Origin: Steromphala cineraria
Lineage: Eukaryota; Mollusca; Gastropoda; Trochida; Trochidae
NCBI GenBank assembly: GCA_916613615.1
Contig: OU744726.1
Span: forward strand, 20,959,515 to 21,023,514
DNA: 64,000 nucleotides
Direction of reading: 5' to 3'
Of this stretch, positions 12,301 to 24,300 are shown one piece after another. The notes under the pieces are model-generated. The model was given only the letters and a program-made list of their open reading frames with translations. It was not told where the DNA came from and did no database searches. Position numbers and translations under genes: made by a program. Each line of letters opens with the position of its first letter. Position 1 is the stretch's first letter.

Positions 12301-15300
12301 TCCTCTTTTGAGGATCGCACTTAAAACCTAACTTACCCCTCATAGATGTATGCACTAAAGTAGTTGATGATATAGTCAAAACGTTTTAAATTTGACCACA
12401 CTATTTCAATCTATTTTTGGTCAGATAATAATCTAATCAACCAAAATAGTTATTATGGTCAAAGATAATTCCGATATCAGTTCAGAAAGCACACCTGTGT
12501 CAATGACAACTGGAGTCTAAATTCATTGCCCTCCGGTATTGTATGGACCAATGATTCAGGGGAGATAACCGGTGCCTTGAGTTCGACGCTGCAGTTTGAC
12601 CCGGACCATGGAAGGGTACAAACACAACCTCCATAGAGACAGTAACCATGGGCCGGGGTCTCCGCCTTGCCACACGATCCAGGGGGACAGACTGCGTAGT
12701 AGGTGAACTTGGTCTGGAAATTCAAACCCAGGGTTAGTAAAGAAAACGTAGAAGAAAGAAAGTTCGATTTGATTTTCGATGCGAACATATGTTAAGTCAT
12801 AACATAATTATCAGAAGGACAAACGTTTCATGTACCTTATTTCGTGTAAACTCCGTGCCATCAGCAGATATCTCAACATTGATGACACCTTTCTGGTGTT
12901 GTGGGGACTCACACACGATGTGTTCTCTGGATAACCTTGTTGCATTAACCACTGTTCGGTCGAACCTGCAGTAAAACATGTTGTTGGGTGTCTCCGGAAA
13001 GTTGTGTCCCCAAATATGTACAGCAGTTGCTCCTGTATCAGGTCCAGAACTAGGAATGACATTGAGGATATTAATGTATGGCATGCAGTTGGGTCCGTAG
13101 AAGGTATCACTGCATCTGTCACACAACTCGCCAGTCCAGTTGTCCGATTCACACTCGCACTGACCTGCCAATTAGAAAATTAACATCTGAGTAAAGTACA
13201 TCCATCTTATGTACATCATTGATCCACATATCGTTGCTTCTTTGCTAAAATGTGGGAGTAAAGACTTTGAGAATTTCGGGATAGTGACAACAATTTGCTT
13301 ATCAATATCCAATATATATAAATTTACCATTCTATATATTATCACTATTTGTATTGAAAGTCATATGGTTGACAATAGTTATTAATCAATGGAACTACAT
13401 AACCTCATTAGATATCTAGAATACAAATCTTTGATTTTCATAATGAATCCTACCGTTTATCAAATCGCAGGTTCCATGCTGACATCGTGGACAAGCCAGA
13501 CAAGTCGGTCCCCACCTGAGAGAAGCACAACGAGAGCAGTCGGATCCAGTATACTGAGAGAAGCAAGCACATTGGTTTGGCAAGACACAGAAACCTCTTT
13601 GACGTCCACCGCAGTCTCCCACGTCATGACAAGTTGCCAGAACACAGGACTCCCCTTCCCAGCCAGAACTGCACTCACACTGGTTCGGTCCTACACACTG
13701 TCCATTTCCATTACAGTTGCTCACTCCCGAACAGTCATAGTCTGTGCAAGAAGCACATGTTGTTTCTGCAAAAGATGACGTCGTAGTGTTGGTCGTTTCA
13801 GTTGTGTTTGAAGCCATGGTTGAAGTCGCTTCCGTTGATTGTGACCTTGAACTTGAAGCAGTTGAGGAAGATGTCATGGTTTTAGTTGTTGAAGAAGATC
13901 CTGAGATAGTATCAACAACAGTTTCCGTGGTAGTAGAGATGGGGGTTGAGGTAATGGCGGGAGATGTTGTGTACGTTACTGGAACACCATCAGTAATTGT
14001 GACGACAACTGCTGTTGTGCTGTTACGAGAAGGTCGACCAGAATCTGTTACTGATACTGAGAATGCATACGATCCAATGTCCAAAGAAACAAGACTTCTT
14101 ATCTCTCCAGTTGATTCGTCAATAGAAAATGACGAAGTGTTATGCACAGCAAATTGTAGCCTGGAGTTCTGATCTCTGTCAGTCGCCGATACACTCATGA
14201 CAGTGCCTGGGGATAGACTTCTAGATATCTCAACTTCATAATTCTCTTGTGCAAAAACCGGACTGAACATATTACGGGGACCAAATAAAAGTAAGTATGA
14301 AAAGGATGACGAACCATTGATTACACCGATGACATCAAAAATGTGAAGATAAAAGTTATCATGATAGTAAGATGTTTGCCATGCGTTCTTGTCAACGAGG
14401 ATGTGTTTTCCATCATGTCTAACAACTTCCAACAGCGACTCGCTAATGCTGTCCCTTGTGATGTTGTTTACAAGACGAATGTAGAAATAAGTTGATAGCG
14501 ATTCAGTGTTTACAGAAGCTGTCAGATTGACATAACTGTAACTTTTTGTTCCATCGACGTCGACATTCTGAAGGTAAAACTTTTCCACTGTAGCTTCTAC
14601 AACAGGACTGGAGAAAAATCCATTGGAACTGTCGTAAATATGATCTGGCATTTCATCCTCGTCCAAGACATCATTCACAAGGAAGTCGTCAAGCTCATCT
14701 TCTGTTGTCTCCAGTCGAACGAGATGAACCAACTCGTGATACTCCAGGTGGTCTAAAACAGACAGCTGTGGGTCTCCCAGAGGATTGATGTTTTCAAATG
14801 TAGCTGTGAAATTGTAGAATTTTCCTTTCAAAGACGATGTCAGTAGCCACCGAGCTGTTTTGGTTTCAAATGAATCTATATCACCAAAATCTATTGCTAG
14901 AGAAGGGGTCACAGGATTCGATCCCAGCTGTGCACCGATGATCTTGAAAGAAACCAACAAACCTTTCTCATTTTCAATGATTTCAGGTTGACCTGATGTG
15001 ATCTTAAGTGCACGTGCCACGCCATAGGCACCATTGCTAACAGAAACTGCAAGGGTGAAAGGTACAACTGGTTCAGTTACGTCTGCAGTCATAGGATCAT
15101 CACCTTGTACATATTTCTCATGGAAATAGTTGACAATAAGGCTGGGATTTGGTTTCACTGTGATGGTATCAGGCAGGAGGCTGATTGAGAACTCGGACCC
15201 ATCCACAGTGTAGGAAAGAGTTCCTCCAACATCATACAGCGTGTCCTCCTTCACTGCAGCGGTGGAGTAGGGGATGATGAGCCACTCAGCCGTCCCAGAC

Positions 15301-18300
15301 ACGTCCTGGGCTAGTTGACCAGTTCCATCTACAGCTGTGATGCCAACAAGGCTCGGCTTCCCTTAAAACAAATCATAGAGACTTCTGAATTGAGTTTACA
15401 CTATGGGGTATTTAGAGTCACACAATTTAGAAAGTTCAAACTTGTGAAACTTTATTTTGGACTACTTCGATGCAACATATCATAAAAGGTCTGTTAAAGA
15501 CTGTTTGAAGTATTTTGAATTTTGAAATATCATAAATCTATGAATAAGTTTCTTAATCATCCGATAGCAGACAGTAAACTTACCGATAGAGAATAGATTA
15601 TTTGTGTAGGTCCCATCTCCATAAGTGGGTCGGATGTAGACAGTGACGTTGATGTTCTGCAGAGCTGAAAGTTCTCCATTCTCCATCTCCAGCCGAGCGT
15701 TGAATGCATCTCTGGTCAGAACAAGTTCCTGGACAATCCTAACTCGAACCTTGGCACACACCCCTTCGTCCTTCCCGCCCTGGGTTATAAAGTACAGTTT
15801 GTTACACATGTTAAAGTAATAACATATTTTCATTTATGCAAACATCCTACATCTACTGTATTACGTCGGGTCTTTTTCAGGCATAAACATGTCTCATTAT
15901 TCACTTTTTCTATTCAGTTTTCTTCAAGAAAAGCAAAGCATTTTGTTGTGAGGTCATTCAAATTCATGAGAATCGCTTATTAAGAAATAATAAACTTGGC
16001 TCGTGCAAATATACCTTCACTCTCTCTCTGGTAATAAAACACATTTTAAATAAATTATATCACTCCTTCTCAAGTCATAATCTCCATATATTAAGGAGTT
16101 GAAGGAGATAATGTATGTAATAAATGGTGCATCAAATCGTGAAAAAGCTTGAAGGGTATTGATCAAGAACATAAAAGCATGTCAACTGCAGTCTAAACTT
16201 ATGTCACCTTTTTCTCTTTCTCCTTGTAGACGGTAACAGCATTATCGAATTCGTCAAAGATGGAGTCAAACCCACGCTGGAAAGAGAAAACAATCATGCT
16301 ATACATTTAGATGTAAAAAATAACTGCATCTCGAATAACAACTGAAGAATGTCACAGAGTATGATATCATAGTATTTTAATAAAGTCAAAGAAAAATTAA
16401 TCAAATATGTAAATGAATATAGTCATTTCATGAATAGAATAGCTAAAAGTCAAAAAGTTAGATATAAAAGTATATTCAGACAAAAAGATCATGAAAAAAT
16501 ATTTATCGGTAAATGTATATATATATTACAAACCAGTGGTCGTAAGAATGAAAGTCCAGATCGAAACATTTCTTCTCTTGCAACTGACCTCTTTGGCTGA
16601 GTTCATGTCCGCCTGGAACTGCTCAGACCGGTCCATGATGGTGTTGTATGCCATCACGCCATCATCTGCACCCAGTGTAGTCAGAGTCCCGTCCTCCCAA
16701 GCTGACACTGTATTGTTCCAGCGCACCAAGAAGTTGCGCACCGTGGGTACAAGACTCGCATTCAGGGGGGCAGTGATGGACGTTATCTCGCTCTCGGACA
16801 GAAATTGGCCCTCAACGCTGTCTGCAGCCAATGCCAAATTAAATGGATTCATCCAGCTGTTGTCGTAGACTTTGAACCTGCAAAACATCATTTTAGGTGG
16901 TTGCAAATGTACATGTATAAGAACAATGATCACTACATGTATGTCTATTAAGATCGAATGCTACCCTGCACATAATTGAACTTGTATCAGAAATGTTGCT
17001 TTCAAATATATTCAAGAGGAGGTCTCGAACATGTTTCATTACCTTTGCCAAACAATTTCCTAAATGCCCCTCAACCAATAAAGCGCAATTTCTTTCCTGG
17101 TGAATCTTGCCTCAGAATTTTAAATTTGTCTATGCTGTTATCAGTGTTTAAAATATAGCCCGTCCGCCAGTCCTTGACTGGCTACTTTTTGCCAGGACTG
17201 GTTACTTTTTTGGTCAGGACTGGTAACTTTTCAAAAGTTTTCTTTATTTTCCCCTAAGGAATGGATTAATTAATTTTCAGGACAGGCTAGGTTTCCAATC
17301 TTTTTGATACACTGCTATTATACACTCTAACTTCTTCACTGAGATACATGAGTGGAGGACTGACTCAAAGACAAAAGGTGCGGGGGGGGGGGGGGGGGGG
17401 GGAATTTGGTAAGACAATCATGGCTAGATGAGGTCTTGAAGTTGGTTGACGATCATTTAATACTATATAGTGTAATCTTTTAATCACTTCAAACACTGTG
17501 TACGTACATTTCTTCTCCTCCGTAAATCTCTTTCATCATGATGAGGTAGTTTCTCATAGGTCCATTGCTGTTTAACAATCCTTGAGCAACTTCAGAATTA
17601 GCTGCACGTCGACGTCTCGTGGAGTCACAGTTCGTGGAAGCACTGTATAAGCAGCTGGGAAGACAAAACGTTTGAAGTTGTCATTGAGAAATCTGAACTT
17701 CTAAATCTACTTACAGAATTTGTAAATTTTGTTTCGTCTTGTCATTTTATCGACTGAGATATCTCACGAAGCCAACCGTTTATCGTTTTCGTTCATGAAG
17801 AAAGATAATTTTAGCAGTTTCGTTCAGTTGTATTACTCGACATACACGTTTGCATGTGTTCACGATTGAGAATTAGAGGTTGATTTTATATGCATACAAA
17901 TATTTTATGAGTTAATCGCATTAAAGTTGTTAAGATCTGCGCCAAGTACTTCGTAAAAATATCAAAACTTAAAAATATTCTCATTATGTTTGCATATTAA
18001 TTTCAAAATGACAAATGGAAGACATGTTTTACAATGACGTGACTAAATAACGATAGTCCTATGTATACGAAGAAACTGAAATCATCACATAGAATTACAT
18101 ATCAAACAGTGTTATGTGTCATTGTGTCTGCTTCAGCTGTTTTCAAACCAACTTTCGAATTTTGGCAGGCATTTGCACAGAACACATTCCAGTTTTCAAC
18201 AGTAATCAAGACTTACTAATTATGTCATAAACAATGTAACATTTAAATGAGATAGTAAGTTAGAACCTCTGAATCAGAGAGAACATGTAGAGAGTGTGAA

Positions 18301-21300
18301 AGACCTATCAAGATAAATAGCTTGATGTGAGTACTCATTACATAAATACTGAAACACAGTCTAAGTAAACCTAGCCTCAATATTATCCGTTTCATACTGA
18401 GTCTAAAAAGGCCTAGTAGAGGGTCGCGTCAATCCACGTATTGAATTGACCAATCAGAACTCAGCTTACCAAGCCACGATAGTCTGCCTTCGCACGTATA
18501 ACGTTCGAGGGTCATAGGTCGCAGAAAGGTCGGCTGACGCGACCCTCTACTAGGCTTTGTTAGACTCAGTATAGGAGTGAAACGGATAATATTGAGGCTA
18601 GGTTTACTTAGACTGACTGAAACATACTTTCCAGCTGTCCAGAGCAATGATGCTATTCCACACCAAGGACAAATTGGACTCAGAGGCCCAAGAATACAAG
18701 CAAATCCAAAATCCAATCCAGCTTTGATTCCTCCAAGAAAACCACTACTTGTTCCAAGCCCAACGGTGGCAGTGGCACATCCGCCAATAGGATGGAAACC
18801 GAGGGCACAATCCTTGATGAGGCTTATAGCACAGTCGCAGGAGAGAGGGGTCACAGGGTTATAGACAACCACAGAACTAGAAGGTCGTGACGACCCACCG
18901 CCACCCCCTACAGCAGACAGAATGGTATATTAAAGGTTAACTTTGTCGTAAAAAAAGGTTTTACAAATTAAGACCAGCTGTTCATTTGATAAACATCATT
19001 GATATTAAATTTGTCAAGTACCTATAACATGATATTACAAACAGTGACTATTTGTAGTAAAAGTCTTTATCATAAGGGCGGCATCCATATTTGAATAGTT
19101 TTTGTCAAAGATATATATAAAAGAGTCCGCTGATATATACCAAGACCCTTTTTGAATAACAATGATAATCAATGGTTCTCTTTACAACCGTATTTGTAAT
19201 TTAGAAAATAATAAATACGATATGGATTATTCATCTACTATATAATAAGCTTGCATATATTATCAAAATCGCTACAACTTAAAGAAACAAGCGAAGCGAG
19301 CAGAGCTCACAATCCCCCCATTGAGGTAGTTATAATGAATATTCTATGAGATGTGCTGTGGACAAAATTATTTTTGTTGGGTCACTTTGTTAGTCATGTT
19401 TCCAATGGAAATCACAGAAAAGAAAATCCACATATAGGTTTTACCCTCAAAGACATATCTAGGGATCATGATTGACAATTGTGGAAAGATTGGTGTAGCT
19501 TTAATGTATATTTCGGGAGATATATTCCTGTAAAAGTAATTCATCATTGAATCACAGTTTTTGGTCATGTTTTCCATTGAAAACAACAAAAGAATATCAA
19601 TCATTTGTTGGTCTTATCATCAGAAGGCCCATCAAGGGATCATTGTTAATAAGTGTATAAAGTTTGGTGAAGCTAGCCAGTATAGTTTAGGAGATATGCT
19701 CCGGACTCGGGAGTCAATGTCTTAGTCATGTTTCCATGCAAACTGCAAAAAAAAGAATTATTCAAATTACTTTAACTTAAGTCAGAATTCAGGATCCTGG
19801 AGATTAAAGCAAAGGATAAAGTTGTTTTTAGTTCTTACCCCATATGCCAAGGTATCCACCACCGCCGCCACCACCACCACCGCCGCCGCCGCCGCCACAA
19901 GGTAGTGGAGGTCGACCAGGGTACTGTCTGGAGAGAGTGATGTCTTGTCCTCCAGTCCTTGTCTGACCACAGAAATAGTCGTAAAGCATCTTGAGACCAC
20001 ATGCTGACTGGGCCAAATTTCTCTTCACACGACTCTTCAGAGTCACTATCACAGGAACAATGATGCTTGTGTTTGCAGGTAAATCTCCTATTGGATCGAC
20101 CGTCTGAAACAAAGAAATATGAATTACTTTTGAAAATATCATGAGATTCAACATGTATTTCATTTGAATGAATTCAAGTTACGGTTAAAGCCAAATACGT
20201 TTTTGTACAGGAAGACATATTACTTATCAATTTAACAAGGATCTTCATATATTTAGTTTCCTATCACTAAAATATATATGGAAGATCGTGAGCAATTAGA
20301 AAGAGTTTAACAATTCTGTTTTACCTGTGTAAACACCAGAGTTGGTTGGTTCGTTGGTAAAACAAGTCTGACGTTATCAGCACGAATCAAACCGTGATTG
20401 GTAATGTTAAAGTTGATAACATCTTTCTTTCCTTCTTCGTAGGGAATCAGATTGATATTGGCCGGTTCTACGGTAACCACAGGCATTGGTACCTGGGGAA
20501 GTAAAACGCATCATTCAACGAAATGGCAGCTATTGAAAATGAAATAAACACATATTTCTAAAGTTAAAATAAATTATTGTTACTGCATACAGAAAACAAT
20601 CTAATTGTAACTTATACGTTATCAATATTGCTCAAAGCTATGTTGGAAAATCGAGAGAAAATGAAAGCACAAAATTGTTACTTGAGTTTCAAACGTTGAC
20701 TCCAGAGTGATGACGTATTTGTCCTCAAATGTTGTTGGCGTGACGGTCCAGGTATACGTGACTGCAACCCTCTGGAGGAAGACAGTGTAGTTGGATTCAG
20801 ATGGTTTTGCTATGACGATTCGAGTGTACGCTGCATGGCCAGGTGCAGTAGCAGTCAGCGTGTATTGGTCTTCAGTTACATCCTCGAACTTCACAAACTC
20901 TGGAACAACAGTAGTTGGAACATTTTCTGTTTTATGAATTTACAATTTCAAAACATGTTAAAATTAATGATTAATTTGGCAATTACTTTTATCAGATTTT
21001 GTCATTCTTTTTGTAATCTGGATTTTGGCTCACTGATTGCAAAAATACAATATCTGTTTTCATTTTTATATTTTAAGTCCATGAATAAGGCTTAACCATT
21101 GAAAATTAAAGTATCATTGTAAATCTGACCTCATCATGACAGAAATTACAAGTAGATAGTATTTGAGAATATTGATAATGTGCACAATCACCTGTACTGT
21201 TTGTGGTGATCCTTTGTTCCAGAAACCCTCTCCTTGGATTCCTAAGAGTAACAACAGCTCCTGCTACAAGTGGTTTGTCAGAGGCAAAGTAAGTAAACTC

Positions 21301-24300
21301 ATCTTCAACTCTCACAGTAACATTCAGTTTGTTGAGGGATGTGACATAGAACCTATATCTGATTGACGCTGAGGCAAGGTCTGAGTTCAACGCAATGGAG
21401 CCACTGAATTCCCCAAGACTATCGGCAGAACCAGTCGTTATTGTCAACACCAACACTGCAGATTCCCCGGCCTGAAGGTTGAGACCATTCTCTGAAGCTT
21501 GGCTGCTGGAGTTGGAGAAGGAGGTGATACTTAATCTGGACTCACTGCTCGGTAGACTTACTCTCAAAGCTGTGGCTTGAACCTCGCCTTCATTGGTGAT
21601 GTTTACCTGGGAAAAGGAATCATATTGACTGACGTAATTTGCATGATGATATTTTATAATGATATCACGACCACAATAAGTGCCGCCTACAATGAAGCAT
21701 TACAAGAAATGTTTGGATAAATACATATGACATATATAATGCTTCCAAATTACCTGGTACGTCTTCTGTGCTGCTCTAGGGATACTATCAGTTATCGAAT
21801 GTGTTGAAAGCAACAACACAGGTCTCCTAACATTAAGCTGTAGTCCCACTCTCATCCTAGCAACTGTCCCTTCCGTGGTGTTGAACACGAGACCAATCGT
21901 TCCTCTCAGAGGTCGGGAGGCGCTTATAATCAGGTCGAACTCTACCTTCGAGTTTGGTTCCAGGGTCGGTAAAAGCGGTCTTGGTTCATCAGATCTCCTG
22001 GTGTTTATTCTCACAACCACAGAGTTGAGGGGTCCTCCAATACCTTCAACCTGAGAAATGATGTACTTCACATGTTACTTTTTTGCATATTTAAGAATAA
22101 ATCCTTTCTTTCAACAGTTGGTATAAAATAGCCTTAATACAATATTTGTCAAGCAGTTGTGGAAATACATCAATGCTGCATCACATCATCATATCATCAC
22201 ATCATCACATCATCACACATCACATTAGAAACTAGAAATATGTGGATGTCGTTGCATAACGTCATTAACATTTAATCAAAGCTCATCATCTAAGCCTTAT
22301 TTGCCAGTGAAGTCAGAGACATTCAACAAATAGTATTTTTAAAGAAATATGTAGCATTATATGGGGTGCAAAATGGGACTTAAATCGCTATTTTGTAAGC
22401 TTACTAAATCGGGCAGATATTTAGTAAGCTTACTAATTCGGGCAGATATTCAGTAAGCTTACTAATTCGAATGAGTAAGTTTACTAATTCGAATGAGTAA
22501 GCTTACTAAATCGATTTGAATTAGTAAGTTTACTAAATCGATTTAAAATAGTAAGCTTACTAAATCGATTTAGTAAGCTTACTAATTCATTAAGTAAGCT
22601 TAATAAATGAATTAGTAAGCTTACAAATTCAAAACTATGTAATTCATTTAGTAAGCTTACTAATTCGATCCATTTTATAGTAAGCTTACTAATTGATTAA
22701 GTAAGCTTACTAATTGATTAAGTAAGCTTACTAATTCATTTAGTAAGCTTACTAAATCGGCCGAATTAGTATGCTCACTAAATGCTTTTGAAAATATGTA
22801 TCTCATTTGGAAATAATGATTTCTCCCAAACATGTGGTAAAATGGAATATTTTGACAAAAACAAACGGCACGTACAGTTGCTTTTGGCAAATTTAGATTC
22901 AAATCTTTTGTGCATATGTGGTTCTTCAATCTATTTTTATAAATATTTCATCGTGGATCGCCTCTCTCATCATAGAGCAGAAAGTATCTGTAACACATTA
23001 CATTTGCCGGCGCCCGGCCGTGTCACTACGTTAAGTTTGAGTTACCTCCCTTTGAAAAAATAGCAATATTGTCCATTTCGCAGTTTGTTTGCATTAGGAG
23101 TAAAAGATTTCACTCCATCTATGAGTCTAACCATCTATGGGTCCATAATATTATACTTAAAGATTTTGAGATACTCTTGAAGGAAGAAAACGATCCCAAT
23201 AAAGATAAAAAATCTTTTGAAATCTAGTAAGATTTTATCACACATCACATCAGAAACTAGAAATATTCAACATTCAACAAATATAATTTTTAAAGAAATA
23301 AGTAGCATTAGTAGTAAAAGATTCAAACAAGAAAACTGTCCTAATAAGAATAAAAATCTTTTGAAATCTAGTAAGATTTTATATTTTTAAAAAGACATTT
23401 TTTTCATAAGAAATATAAGAAAGGGGAAATTACTCTCATGACTTAAACCACGAAACACATAGTAGAAACAAGTAGAAAAATGTTCTACATTAACTTACAA
23501 TGGCCCCAACGTCCCGAATAACTCCTATGCCATCATTTCTGAGCACTGCCACTCCCCTCATCTCAACCACCTCTGTGTCGAGGTAGGCTTGTCTGCTGAC
23601 GAAGCCAGGCTCACATTTCATCCCCAGGACAGACCAGGACCTCTGTGCTGAGAACCCGCTGTCTGATGGATGCCTACCGTCCTTTTGTTAACAATCGTGG
23701 AGCAAACCATAAATAACACATCATTCATGATTTAAGTTCACATTTCAGATTAAAATACTTATAAAAATTTATTGACTACTGTCGAACAAAGTTTATGTAA
23801 AATAATATACTTTTATAGATGAAAGATGTGGGTACCTAGAGTTTGGATCTTGAATTGAAGTTTCTCCAAAAGTTGTTTGCCATCCTTTGTTTTCCATGGG
23901 TTATTTAGTTTATCCGTTTTTCAAAATCTCTATTAAAGTAATGATATTCCCGAAGGCTACATGTTTTTCTACAGCCAAACTGGGTATCATGTATCACCTC
24001 TTATCACGAGTCATTGAAAAGGCAAAACAGATTACTCACCACTTTAAACAACCCACTGTCGCCGGCTTTGTAAAAGTAAACAGCCTCTATTCGGGTCTGG
24101 GTGTTCGGTGAAGTCACAACTGCTATGGTTGATGCAATTTTCCCTTTGTTACGAATTCTGTTGGTAAATTTAATAACATGAATCCCATGACTTACAACTT
24201 TTAAAAAGATAAAGGTTTGTTAGATGTTAAAGGGTGACATACATAAGTAATTTGACGGATAATTCTTAATTGTGTGTTTACGAGACATTTTAAAGCGTAT

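Larger units (their letters stand above)
1737..13754. repeat. tandem duplication, unit A (12,018 bp; 3' half of gene)
   Basis: Unit A matches 13757-26456 along its length, exons and introns alike. The left edge is inside the last exon, where similarity stops at 1737. The right edge at 13754 is inside the EGF-coding exon. Two bases (13755-13756) separate it from unit B and match neither parent. Unit A has private insertions at 8390-8731 and about 12042-12262 that unit B lacks. Confidence 0.95.

Noticed and set aside
18429..18872. Longer minus-strand open frame extending the Cys-rich exon leftward
   Set aside because: The extension reads through donor GTATGT into the palindromic element; the unit A extension differs completely because the core is inverted.
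22390..22765. CRISPR-like regular array
   Set aside because: Spacing is irregular, spacers are tiny AT-rich fragments, and the genome is eukaryotic.
22675..22929. Minus-strand open frame with repeated LVSLLNQ
   Set aside because: It is translation of the AGTAAGCTTACT minisatellite.
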